From positions 27,164,547 through 27,228,546 of the forward strand of contig NC_012873.2 in assembly GCF_000003195.3 (NCBI RefSeq): a stretch of DNA of 64,000 nucleotides. The letters are read 5' to 3'. The translations under genes were made by a program, and so were the position numbers. This DNA comes from Sorghum bicolor. Lineage: Eukaryota; Streptophyta; Magnoliopsida; Poales; Poaceae. The notes under the pieces are model-generated. The model was given only the letters and a program-made list of their open reading frames with translations, was not told where the DNA came from and did no database searches. Of the stretch, positions 34,325 to 47,205 are shown piece by piece; position 1 is the stretch's first letter, and every line of letters starts with the position of its first letter.

Positions 34325-36329
34325 GTTATGCCGATCGACACTGGTCGGGTAGCAAGTGACCCGCCTGCCGCGTACATCGAGCCAGTGTGTCTTCGAGAAG
34401 CACAAGCGACGGCGGCGGCTGGGAGGACCAAGAGAAGGTTCTTCACAGCGACGCACCGTGCCAAGGAGGTCGCTCCCGGTAAGACGCGGGGAGCNNNNNN
34501 NNNNNNNNNNNNNNNNNNNNNNNNNNNNNNNNNNNNNNNNNNNNNNNNNNNNNNNNNNNNNNNNNNNNNNNNNNNNNNNNNNNNNNNNNNNNNNTTTTGA
34601 TGTCGGCATTATCTCTTCTTTTGTTAGTGCGGCATCGGATGTTGATCTGGGCAACGTCGCCAGCCAGAGAGCAGCCGAGCCGGCGGTTGTCGATGAAAAC
34701 GCCGCCGAGCAGACCGCCCACGAGCAACCCGAGAAGCAGCCCACGGTTGTGACCGTGGTGGAGACTGCCGAGGAAGACCCGGCTCAAGTAAAGACCGGGT
34801 GAGTACCCTGACAAGGGACGACGAGGCCGCAAGGATGCCTCCCCTAGCAGCGTCGTAGAGGAGGGAGACAAAGTCCTGACTCCCCCTCCAGCTGAAGAAG
34901 AGAGGGCCTCAACTCCAGCCCCAGTGGAGGCTTCTACACCGAAGGGCTCCCCTAGCCGGGGTAAGGGTCCTTTGATACCTGTTACCACGGCTGGGGGTGG
35001 CGCAGAGGGCGAGGAGGCCCAGACAGCCTCCGATTACGAAATGGAGGAGATCCAGGGGCGCCCCCATGATGGTCGCCAGCATGTTTACATGTGGTGCCAG
35101 CGTGGGGACCACTAGGCCGATCACGAGGAGCTCACCGAGACCGAGGAGGTGGCGAGGGTAGAGCGCGCTGCCAAGTGGCTCGTCGATGAAGTCAAGGTAA
35201 GTGGTCTTGTATTCTGCCAGAATGTGTGTATATTGTTGCTTGTTCACTGCGCAATATGTACAATTCTTGCAGGGCGCAATGAAAACGGCGAAGTACCGAA
35301 AAAGGTGCTTTGACCAAATTGAAGGCATAGTCGCTGAGAACAAGACCCTGACCGTGGAGGTGGACCGCCTTTAGTTGGAGGCCGAGAGGGAGGTGGCTGA
35401 GAAGGGGGCTTAGGAGGAGCACCTGCTGGATCTGAATCGGCGACTAGCCGATAAGTATCGTGAGAAGAAGGGTAAGTTGAATGTTCCGAGCAGTTGTCGT
35501 TAACTGCGTGGTTGGTTTTGATGACTAGCAATTGTTTCTTCAGATCTGGAGGAGGAGATTGGGCGCCTCCGAGAAGAGAGGGATCAGCTCGACTAGGAGC
35601 GTGCCGGTGCACTGGAGACTGGGCGCAAAGGTGGCGAGGAGCTGAAGAACAAGAGTCAGGAGTTGGCTGGTAAGAGCCGTTTCACCCTTTTCGACCATGC
35701 AGTTTTCTTTTCCTCTTGTTTATAATGACTGTTTGCTTGGTTTCCTTGAAAACTTTGTCATAGTGCTTAAAGCCAACACTAAAAAGCACCTCGATGAGCT
35801 GGTGAAGGAATGTGACTCCTGGAAAACCAACTGCATTAAGATCTGGAAAGGAGTAGCCCTGGTGCTTGACCTGATCAGTACCGAGCTGCCTGAGGACCAG
35901 CCCCGCGCACCGAAGCTAACCCCGGTCGAGATGGCGTAGCGAGCGTGGGCTTGGCTTCAGTAGTTTGTTAAGGATGCCGGGGAGTTTGCAGGAGCGCACG
36001 TCCTCAGCATGGTACGCGCCGACTACCATCTGGACGATCTGTCTCGGCTTGATAGGGGGTATCCGAAGGAGGTTAGTTCGAGGGAGGCTGATGACCTTCG
36101 CGTCAATCTGCTAGACTTATCGCCGACGGTGATTGACGATATAAACCTCTGCGGGACGTCAACTCCCCCCGATCAGCCAGGGTCAGACAGGTCGGCCAGG
36201 GTGTTGTTGGGGCCGTCGATTGCAGGAGATGGGCGGTCGACACCTGCAGTCTCGACCAGCCAGGCGCCGGTGGCCCCGACCCCATTGGCGGGACAAGAGG
36301 GTCGTGCGGGTGATCAGCCCGATCAGTAG
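34325..36329 (+). pseudogene. Element D antisense gene, 3' part (coiled coil, four exons)
   Basis: Resumes in phase after element F. A 100-N gap interrupts it. An acidic Pro-rich region (EEPAQVKTG, EEERASTPAP) is followed by a coiled coil. GT-AG introns: 35197-35272 (GTAAGT...TTGCAG, 76 nt), 35472-35543 (GTAAGT...TTCAG, 72 nt, phase 1) and 35670-35763 (GTAAGA...CATAG, 94 nt, phase 1). The C-terminal exon has SWKTNCIKIWKGVAL and ends GRAGDQPDQ at TAG 36327-36329, touching the Tekay target site. Inner stops after DH, RL, GA, LD, MA and LQ are all TAG, fitting former CAG codons. A frameshift lies near 34800. Confidence 0.75.
34495..34594. other. Assembly gap (100 N)
   Basis: Exactly 100 N, a conventional placeholder for a gap of unknown size. 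It lies inside the antisense gene of element D. Confidence 0.99.
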
Positions 36330-36332
36330 GTC

Positions 36333-39303
36333 TGTAACACCCTAGGTGTTTGTCACTAGCTAAGTACTAGGTTTGAGCTCAAACATAACAAGTTCAATGG
36401 TAACAAAGAGGTCAAAGTCAATCTATGAAAGTAAACCCCAACTTGGGCTTGGTGGATGCAACCTTGCTTGCATATATGCCTTTTTAAAAGGTATGCTTTG
36501 ATGATGCTAATGGAACCTTTTCCAAGTGTCTTATATCCATCCCAATCTATGTTGGTCTCTGGAAAAGTTTGGTGAAGTTTGGAATCAAGAAGTCACATGA
36601 AATGATAAGTTATATCCTTGTTGGAATGACTCTATTAAGGAAATGGAATCATGGGTCACCAACGAAACCTTGAAAACTTTCTCACATGACACTAGATGAA
36701 TTATACAACAAAAGTAATGAAGGGTTCATGTTGAGCTTATGTCGAGAAAATGCTTGAATTGGCCTAAAACCCTATTTGGAGCTTTATCAGGATACTGCTT
36801 TGACCAAAGTGAAAGTTTGACTTCGTTTGAAGTTATGAGGATTGACCCTAAATAAAAGTTGTAGTTTTCCTTCTGTAGAAGAAACTTTATTCAAGGGTCA
36901 AGAACCAAATCAGCATGAAAATAGTTCAAAAAGAGGCTCAAAGTTCGAATCAGCTGCTGCTTTTTAGCCCTGAGAAATAATTCTAAGTCCCGGAAAGTGA
37001 CAGCAGCAAGTTAGCTTCTTTGTGACATTTTAGCATCCAAATTCATATAGTAACTCAGTTGGATACCTTAATATAAGTTGGAGTACTCTTCTTGATGAAA
37101 GCAATGGATCAAGTATCATCAAATTTGGTGTTCATTTGGATATCTAAAAGTAGCTCCCAAAACAGCAAATGATTATTTTATCGCCAAACGGACGTCGACC
37201 CGTTGGCATGCCGTGTTCTCGTGTTTTTGTTAAGCAACTAAATCTGGTCCAAGAATAAAAGTGGTGGACAATTACTTGGAGAAGGTCATGTAAAAAGTTG
37301 CATCATGTTTGACATGATTTGGACCATCAATTCTTAGTTTTGCTAATCACCGTCAATACGTTGACACTCGTGACTTGGCATCCAATTATCTCTTAATATG
37401 TTGGTCTAATGACCTTGGTCCCTTAATAGAAGTTGTAGTGTCCGGCGGGGTGAGCAAACTTTGTTTTTGGCCCATCTCCAAATTTTGCCCGGAACAAGCC
37501 CAAAATTGCCTCCAACCTTGCCAACTCCGACGCGCGCCACGTGCTCGACAAAATACTTCAAAGGACGATGTGTGTCCTGCGCGTGGTCACCATGCACGGC
37601 CCTGCGCCCCACCTCCCCTGTCCTTGCTGCTTCGATGGCATAGAGCCACCCAGGCGCCCTCCACTCCGTTCGCTCACTCTCTGTGCTTCCCCAGTCCTCC
37701 CTACTCGCCCCCTCTCACCCATCGTTCGCTCTGGAGCTTGCCATGGTCAGCAGCAGCCATGGCCGGTGGACTGAGCTCCCTGCCATCGCTGCTCTCCCTA
37801 TTGCGCTTGGTTAAGCCTCAGGCTGGAAATGTCCCGGCGTCCACCCCGCCTTCCTCCTCCTGCGCATGCTCGCCTGGCCCATGGAAGCCGAAGCCGCGCC
37901 GGTGTCGGGCCACCATCGCTGCACCCGCCGGCATCCATGGCTATGCCACCCTGGACCACCACTGCGTGGGCCGCAGCCACCACGGGGTGCGCACGGCCCC
38001 CCTGGTCCTCCCACGCCACTTCTTCGTCGCCGACGTGCCGCCAAACCGCCGGAAAACGCGAGTCCGAGCACCTCCTCTGTTCTGATTCGCGTTAGGGATC
38101 TTGCGCGACAATTCGACGAAATGGGAGGGGTTATGTGCGAACCTGTGACTCATGTGAATAGTGTTGCAAGGATCTATTCGTTGGAATCTAGTTTGTGAAA
38201 AGTTCAGGGTTCCTGATGCAAGATCCATTTTGCTTTGTTTCATTCAGATTTCTAGATGATCTTTGATAATGCATAGAACTTTATAGAAAAGTCGTAAAAT
38301 AGCAAATGTGGACTTTTTGGAATCCTTATGAAATTCCCTATGCAGTAGATCTATAATATCACATGGTTTAGTTTGAAGTTTTAGTCGTAAAAATAGATTT
38401 ATGCAGTTAGGTTTTAATTGCTTGTTATATTTGTCTTTTTCATAACTGCTGTAGTATTGCTCCAATAAATGTGCCAATATTTTGACATGCTTTTCATAAG
38501 ATCTTTGATGTCTGGTAAAAGTTTCATGAATTTATGAATGATAGATTAAGAGTTATAAAAATAACAATTGCCCTGTGTTGATTTGCTCCTATAGAACGTG
38601 ATTGCCACATCAAATATGGGTACTACTGTTGTATCTTAATCAAGTGATTGCTCTAGTACAGGTGCTAATATAGATGACAGGTAATGATTATTAACTTGAG
38701 CTAAATACCTAAAAGGTTACTTACCTGTAACCTAAGCTTTTTATGCAAAAAGTGTTGTCAAGCTAGCCCCACCAATAAAGCCTTGCATACTCCTTGGTGT
38801 CATATTATTTCTGGTTTATGACGGGTAAGTCTAGCTGAGTACCTTCTCGTACTCAGGGTTTATTCCCACTTGTTGCAGGTTGTGATGTATCATGGCTACT
38901 GCAAGAGTTGGATGACTCCTACCATATTAGAGGAGTAAGATCATGGGCATGATCCTTCTTAGTTACCTCACCTATGTTGCTTTTGTTGGAGTTGACCTGG
39001 ATACTGGCATGTATTTGAAATGAGGGCAATATTAGTTTTAAATTACTTTGCTTTCGCTACTTTTCAACTCAAGTTGTAATAACTATATCGAACTCCGAGG
39101 TATATCAAACTACTTGTGAAATGGATGTAACATGTGACTTGTTATGTTGAATCACTACGATCTTGGCTTGTATGATGGTTGGTTTGAAATCCCTCATGAT
39201 TTCACGGACTACCGGGTTTATGAGAGTTCGATTATGTTAAAGCAACTGCTTTGGCGGGAGTTTTTCATAGTTGATATCTTGTAAATTGGGCGGTTCTATT
39301 ACA
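36333..39303 (+). mobile_element. 5' LTR of the Tekay-like element, internally deleted
   Basis: 2971 bp. Aligns with 42955-45203 and then, after a junction at 38590-38608, with 49306-50003. About 2.15 kb present in the 3' LTR (after discounting the solo LTR) is missing. The junction carries filler identical to 39968-39986. A GC-rich block (about 37500-38090) is present in both LTRs; its 236-codon open frame is not treated as a gene. Confidence 0.9.
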
Positions 39304-42300
39304 GCTGGTATCAAAGCAAGGTTCAACATTAAACTTGTCATATGTGTATTTAGAACAAGAGATTTTGTTTTATAAAGTCATTTTTTGACAACTTATAGCT
39401 ATTATAGATATAGGTGTGTTCAAATCTAAAAAGGTTTTATCTAAGTGTGCTAGTGGTCATTTCCTTTATGCCCAATTAAGGACCCTTAGGTGGCTTATTT
39501 AATTACTAACTTGGGGGTTTATGCATCATATTTCTATTTTGTTGCTCATACGGCGTGCAATAGTATGAGTGCCATTCATTTGAATGGTAATGTATGGATC
39601 ATTTTTCCTCTACGCCTCGATAAGTGTGAGTTGTGAGAGCATGATCGGATACACCGCCGATCTAGGGAAGTGCTTTTGGTACTGGATCATGTGCACATTT
39701 TACATGTGCCTATGAAAAGGTACCGCATGATGGGTGATTCCGTCCTTAGAGGCGATGCCGTCGCTAGGACGATGATGTGGGTAGTAGCACTACACATACG
39801 GGTATGGGGATACGTGTGTGTGGAGCACATAGCTTTTAAATCTTGTACTGCATGTTTCATACTGTGGGTGGGCTGAAATGAATTTTCTGCAGGTACACTA
39901 ACCACGAATGCGTAAATTGAATATTACGACTAGCTACATGTCGAGAGTGCACGTGTTATGCCACCGATATAGAACGTGATTGCCACCTAGCAATTTTGTG
40001 AGGACGAATAAGATGAAGCATGCATCATCATGATTGTTGTCTTATGTATAACTTTGCTTCCCTCACCTTTGTTCTAACAATAAGTAACTTGTGAATCAAT
40101 GTGTGTCACCTTGCTTGTGTGCAGTTAGATATAATTGTTTACTCCATGTTGCTTGAATAGCTATAATTGAAGGTAGGGTGTGATTAGCTTTGTTTTGCCC
40201 GTGTTGTGGTTAATCTGTGCACCCTGTCAGTATGATGCACATCTCTAAGATGACTAGTCTTTTAAGCATAAGTTAAAAATTTGTTTTCACAACTAGAGAA
40301 GATACATACTCCTTTCTAGTAAAAGAAAGTGAAAGATAAAAACACCTTACCATCATGTTTTTTTTATGTTCAGGTGTACTAGCATTGCTTTAGATGACTG
40401 CTTGTTATCTGCAAAACTTTGTGCTTAGTAATGATTGTTGGAGATAGTGTGATTCATGTTCTCAAATGTTTGCTTAAAACCATGATACATGAGTGGATGT
40501 GTTGTTAACTAGGTAGTGTCATAGTTGTTACCTTTCTATCCCTAGTAAGCATGCGAGTGTTGTAGAGCCTTATCTTATAATAGCACTCACGTTACTTTAA
40601 TCTCCTGGTTGTTTCCAAGTAGATTCTAATGATAAAGAGCTTGAGTTTGTGCATGGTTGTTAGCTCTTGAATGTTGTGTATACATCCCCTAATATGTGTA
40701 TTGACTCAATCTTTCAAATCTCAATCGTTTTATCTCCAACTATATTGAGTCTCTGGGTGTTTATCCGTCTTACTCTCATGTGATCTATGTTCTCTAGTAC
40801 TATGTTTAATCTTTAAATCGCCTCCTTGTGGACCTCTAATCTCAAGACTATCTCAGTTTGATACCCCTCTTTTGCAAAGTGCTCGCTGCTATGCAACTCA
40901 ATTTTTGCCATGAGAGATTTATTTTGGGTTGTATGTTCAGTAATGGTGTCTTGGTTAATGATTGATGGTGCCGTGACGAAACCGAGAGCCCCTTGTGGCG
41001 GCCGACACATGGTTGTGCTGCTCGGCACGCACTGGTATAGTTGATTGCTAGCCAGGCTCTATTATAGAACTACACCAATGTGTCATCTCATCATGAGTTT
41101 GTCCTTAATTATCTATCCAGATTTGATCAGAAGATCCTTACTTCACGTGCAAGTAACAAGAACTTCCTATGAAGTTACAAAGAGGATTACCTTTAGAGAA
41201 TAGGTCACTGACATAAACATTAACAGACTGCAAGAGATGGTAGACAAGTGACACTATTTAACTATTCCTGCAATGATGATGGTCATTTAATTAGCAACAT
41301 TGGTCATCCATGCCGAATCAAAGGACACACGACACTTAATGTTGGACAAGTTATCTGTTGAACAAGCATCGATCATCACCATTGTGCTTATGATTTAGTT
41401 TTCCTAAGTCTTGATCTTTATGTGCATCATGGTCATACAGCTACAGTCAACCATCTTTAGCATGAATCCTAATCTCCTGGTTTTGAGGGTGACTAATGGA
41501 TAAGCATCAACCACAATTATTGTGGTTAAGAGTGGAGCTTTGGAAATTTTAGTGCTGAGAGCCAATTGATTGTTTGCTAGTAACAAGGCTAATCTCAAGC
41601 AAGGAAATGATGGATTGATCACCATGAAGGATATATTTCATCAAATAGTGAATTAAACTTTAGAGTTGAGAGATGTCTTGACAGTCCGGAACACTGCCGT
41701 TTCAGCACAAAACAAATTTAGTATGTAGATGTTCTGCTTATGCAAATGGTGCCTGTTTGAGCTAAATTTTGATCAGAGGTTGGAAGACTCATGGATCTGT
41801 ATTTCTACCAAAGTTCATGAGGATGTGAGTGGTAATTGGTGAAATATGAACTAAAACCCAAAAGGGGTAGAACTCTGCAATCTTCCTTTTGATATCGACC
41901 ATCCTTTGTGTAGAAAGTGGTATTTGTTTTGGTTCCATGAATACCATACGGGCAATGCCTTGCTGTATAGATAATGCTTATATGCCGAAATAAGATTCTT
42001 TGTAACCATTCATGCGAGTGTGAGCTAGAACTGTTTTGAAAGGTGTCAATCAATAGATTTCCAATATCAAAGCTACCGACTGATCCTAAAAAGGAAGCCC
42101 TAAAGGCAAAAATAGTTCCACTGGATTGGTTTTTCTATGGAACAAGTCAACCTAACTCTTATGCAACTGCATCATGAAGAAAGGTCATACTTAACCTACT
42201 TGGTGGTAAATTATTTCTTTAGTTGGTTGAACACTTGCAACAGTTGAAGACCTATAGGCCCCACTATCATCCTTTGTCAGTAGTGGTTATCTAATTCTTA

Positions 42301-42954
42301 CATGCCTTGGTTACCTTCTATGTGTTACCCAAGAAGTTACATCTGATTCAACCCAGATAACTTTTGTTGTTTGGATACAAGAATCCCTTAAAGTAAATGA
42401 TCATGGAAGGCGTGGAACCAATAGAGTCAGCTATCACATTCACCGTTCTCTTAACGAGGTGGTAAGTACAATGTTGTCATTAGAGAAAGAGAACTGCATG
42501 CATGGAAAGTTACACTCCAACCATTTTGGTAGAGGACTGATTTTCAAACCTTGTGAATGAGCCTGGAATCACTATAATGAGCAACCCTTAGAAGCTTGTG
42601 AAGTGGTGTGAAGTTCGTATGGCTTGCATTAGTTTCACTAAAGAAGCTAATGGTACAAGTAGCTCCTTAGGCTCTAAACAACCAGAAACAAAGTACATGG
42701 AACAATGTTGTCTTGGATTTCTCCCAAAGTAACAGTGCTTCACTGAAGTCAAACAAAAAGGGAGATTCTCTAGATAAAGGTTTACTATGAAGGGCAAGTA
42801 TCAGAAAATGTTTTGATCAAGTTAGCTTCTCTGATGTTCTAAGCTAAGTCGCCCACAACTATCGCTAATGTTGGAAAATGCGTGACATTGTTTTCTTCCC
42901 TTGAAAGTCTTTTGCACCGAATCTCGGGACGAGATTCTTTTAAGGGGGGAAGGC
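39304..42954 (+). other. Internal region of the Tekay-like element, no gene seen
   Basis: After the PBS a leader of about 600 bp has gypsy character. The remaining 3 kb is AT-rich with stops in all frames; I see no gag knuckle, protease, YVDD or integrase motif. The 3' end has the conserved text gaatctcgggacgagattc and the polypurine tract aagggggga at 42942-42950. Confidence 0.65.
39306..39317 (+). other. Primer binding site, initiator tRNA-Met type
   Basis: TGGTATCAAAGC, two bases after the LTR end. It differs at one base from the canonical TGGTATCAGAGC complementary to initiator tRNA-Met. Confidence 0.85.
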
Positions 42955-45900
42955 TGTAACACCCTAGGTGTTTGTCACTTGCTAAGTACTAGGTTTGAGC
43001 TCAAACATGACAAGTTCAATGGTAACAAAGAGGTCAAAGTCAATCTATGAAAGTAAACCCCAACTTGGGCTTGGTGGATGCAACCTTGCTTGCATATATG
43101 CCTTTTTAAAAGGTATGCTTTGATGATGCTAATGGAACCTTTTCCAAGTGTCTTATATCCATCCCAATCTATGTTGGTCTCTGGAAAAGTTTGGTGAAGT
43201 TTGGAATCAAGAAGTCACATGAAATGATAAGTTATATCCTTGTTGGAATGACTCTATTAAGGAAATGGAATCATGGGTCACCAACGAAACCTTGAAAACT
43301 TTCTCACATGACACTAGATGAATTATACAACAAAAGTAATGAAGGGTTCATGTTGAGCTTATGTCGAGAAAATGCTTGAATTGGCCTAAAACCCTATTTG
43401 GAGCTTTATCAGGATACTGCTTTGACCAAAGTGAAAGTTTGACTTCGTTTGAAGTTATGAGGATTCACCCTAAATAAAAGTTGTAGTTTTCCTTCTGTAG
43501 AAGAAACTTTATTCAAGGGTCAAGAACCAAATCAGCCTGAAAATAGTTCAAAAAGAGGCTCAAAGTTCGAATCAGCTGCTGCTTTTTAGCCCTGAGAAAT
43601 AATTCTAAGTCCCAGAAAGTGACAGCAGCAAGTTAGCTTATTTGTGACATTTTAGCATCCAAATTCATATAGTAACTCAGTTGGATTCCTTAATATAAGT
43701 TGGAGTACTCTTCTTGATGAAAGCAATGGATCAAGTATCATCAAATTTGGTGTTCATTTGGATATCTAAAAGTAGCTCCCAAAACAGCAAATGATTATTT
43801 TATCGCCAAACGGACGTCGACCCGTTGGCATGCCGTGTTCTCGTGTTTTTGTTAAGCAACTAAAGCTGGTCCAAGAATAAAAGTGGTGGACAATTACTTG
43901 GAGAAGGTCATGTAAAAAGTTGGATCATGTTTGACATGATTTGGACCATCAATTCTTAGTTTTGCTAATCACCGTCAATACGTTGACACTCGTGACTTGG
44001 CATCTAATTATCTCTTAATCTGTTGGTCTAATGACCTTGGTCCCTTAATAGAAGTTGTAGTGTCCGGCGGGGTGAGCAAACTTTGTTTTTGGCCCATCTC
44101 CAAATTTTGCCCGGAACAAGCCCAAAATTGCCTCCAACCTTGCCAACTCCGACGCGCGCCACGTGCTCGACAAAATACTTCAAAGGACGATGCGTGTCCT
44201 GCGCGTGGTCACCATGCACGGCCCTGCGCCCCACCTCCCCTGTCCTTGCTGCTTCGATGGCATAGAGCCACCCAGGCGCCCTCCACTCCGTTCGCTCACT
44301 CTCTGTGCTTCCCCAGTCCTCCCTACTCGCCCCCTCTCACCCATCGTTCGCTCTGGAGCTTGCCATGGTCAGCAGCAGCCATGGCCGGTGCACTGAGCTC
44401 CCTGCCATCGCTGCTCTCCCTATTGCGCTTGGTTAAGCCTCAGGCTGGAAATGTCCCGGCGTCCACCCCACCTTCCTCCTCCTGCGCATGCTCGCCTGGC
44501 CCAAGGAAGCCGAAGCCGCGCCGGTGTCGGGCCACCATCGCTGCACCCGCCGGCATCCATGGCTATGCCACCCTGGACCACCACTGCGTGGGCCGCAGCC
44601 ACCACGGGGTGCGCACGGCCCCCCTGGTCCTCCCACGCCACTTCTTCGTCGCCGACGTGCCGCCAAACCGCCGGAAAACGCGAGTCCGAGCACCTCCTCT
44701 GTTCTGATTCGCGTTAGGGATCTTGCGCGACAATTCGACGAAATGGGAGGGGTTATGTGCGTACCTGTGACACATGTGAATAGTGTTGCAAGGATCTATT
44801 CGTTGGAATCTAGTTTGTGAAAAGTTCAGGGTTCCTGATGCAAGATCCATTTTGCTTTGTTTCATTCAGATTTCTAGATGATCTTTGATAATGCATAGAA
44901 CTTTATAGAAAAGTCGTAAAATAGCAAATGTGGACTTTTTGGAATCCTTATGAAATTCCCTATGCAGTAGATCTATAATATCACATGGTTTAGTTTGAAG
45001 TTTTAGTCGTAAAAATAGATTTATGCAGTTAGGTTTTAATTGCTTGTTATATTTGTCTTTTTCATAACTGCTGTAGTATTGCTCCAATAAATGTGCCAAT
45101 ATTTTGACATGCTTTTCATAAGATCTTTGATGTCTGGTAAAAGTTTCATGAATTTATGAATGATAGATTAAGAGTTATAAAAATAACAATTGCCCTGTGT
45201 TGCTTTGCTCCTATTCTGAGTGGATCTGCATGTTTGTATTGTTTGCCTCAGTTAAGTTGTGTATCATGCCTTGATGAAAATATATAAGTTATAGTACTTT
45301 TCATAAGATTTCTAAAAATATAAATAGCACAATTTTTGGTTAAGCACATGCGTGTATTTATAGTGGTTTAAAGTACTATTTCAGTTTCTGTCTAAACCCA
45401 GACAGGATTGCATTGTTTGTAATGTGAGGCCTTGTTAATTGTAGATTTAGCTCTAGATGTTTATAACAAAGTTGTTCAAAATTTAGTAAGCTTTCTATAG
45501 AGTACACAACTATAAATTATGGACTTGTGAACCTCAAGTTATAGCTGTTTAATGTGGCATGACAGATTCTGTCTATGTTTTGGACAGATATGTCTTCATG
45601 AGGTTAATTGACCTTGTTAACTGTGGATTCATATTTAGATGATAATAAGAAAGTTGTAGGTAACTTTATAAGCTTTCCACTAATATAAGAATTATGTTTT
45701 CTGGATGTCTACAACTCCAGTTATGCTTCCTTGAATTGCCTATTAGTTTTCTGTTTGTAATTGTACCTCTACTGTTTGGCAGCATGAGCAGTTTTATTTA
45801 TGCAACTAATTGCATGATATAAATGATGTTTGCTGTGCAACTTGTCTATATAAAAGATGTAGATAATTTATTAACATAAGTTGCATATCATTTGGCTAAG

Positions 45901-47205
45901 TGGTTTATGAGTTACAGTAGTATGAATTTCATCCTTTAAAATGCTTGTTCTCTGGAAATTCCTGGACCAGATTATATGGTCATGCATGTTTGACTTGGTT
46001 AACTTGCTAATCATGCTAATGTGATTAAACATGAATTGTAGATAATTTGATAATCTTTCCAGAATGTCCAATTGCATAGTTTTTGGAGTTGTGTAACTCC
46101 AGTTATGATTTATTTACTGAGTTGTTGCATGTATGTCCAGAATTGCTGAAATACACAAATGCTTAATTGCTTTACTTGGTGTGTGCTAACTATGATACAT
46201 GTCTTTAGCAGTGATTAAGTAATACACTTGTAAACTTGTTAAACTTGTGTCATGATTGATATGCTTACTCTCTATAGTTGGTTATGTAATGTTAGTTAAA
46301 TAACTTAGATGTCTGTGTCTTGCATACTTTTCTGTGATACATGTTGTGTTATTATTCTTTATATTCATGCACTTGCATCTTGCATCTCATCTAGGTACGC
46401 TAGATGAATCACGTGAAGGTCTTGCTGTGGGAACAAACCTGAAGATGGTGTTGGGTGGACCCATCCCGAAGGTGGAAGGACTAAGGAAGTGTTGTGACCT
46501 TAGATGTCACCAAGATGGAGCAACTAACTGAACTGACTCAGTGTTGATCCCAGGCAAGCCCCGGAGCATTATAAGTCTCCCACTACTTTTGAATGCAATT
46601 GAATATATATGTATTCTTGCATTAAGTATAGGAGTTGGGTGAAATCCTTGCTCCATATAACACTCCTTGTCCAGCAAATATACCTATAACCCTATGTAGA
46701 TTCAGGATCGAATCTAAATGCTTAGCTATGCTTAGACCGGTAGAAGCCAGGTGATGTCTTGTCACCTGAGCGAGATAGGTGGACACCTGAAAAGGTTGGC
46801 TATATATATGCTATCATGGAAATAACCAAGTGATGAGGATGAATAATTGGAGACCGGGCGGGACAATGATAGAGAAGTAACAAGACATGGAGGTTTTGGG
46901 TGCCTATCTATCCCCGCTTGTGTCGATTAAGGACCGATCGTTGACGGCCCTCTTGTCATGTTGAACGCATGCCCCACACTTAGCTGGAAGGATAAGTCGT
47001 TCCGACCGCGAAGCCTGAACACTATCCGGGCCGGGAATCAGCCCGATGTACGCGCTGTATTGTTGATGGTTGAGGAAAACGACGAGGGCGCGGCGCGCAA
47101 CCTTGGTATACCTTGGATACCTCGGTCTTCGGAACAGTCCTCGGGTATGGGCGGTGCCTGTCGAACCCGCGAATTGGTCCTGGATAGTGTAATGTGGTGA
47201 CCTGT

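Noticed and set aside
37375..38085. 236-codon open frame present in both Tekay-like LTRs (37375-38085 and 43997-44707)
   Set aside because: GC-rich LTR sequence with overlapping open frames on several frames and strands, Pro/Ser/Arg-rich and no domain. Being open in both LTRs proves little because they differ by under one percent.
46334..47200. Possible host gene in the GC-richer part of the Tekay-like 3' LTR
   Set aside because: The segment is part of the LTR lost from the 5' copy. Frames are short and without domains.
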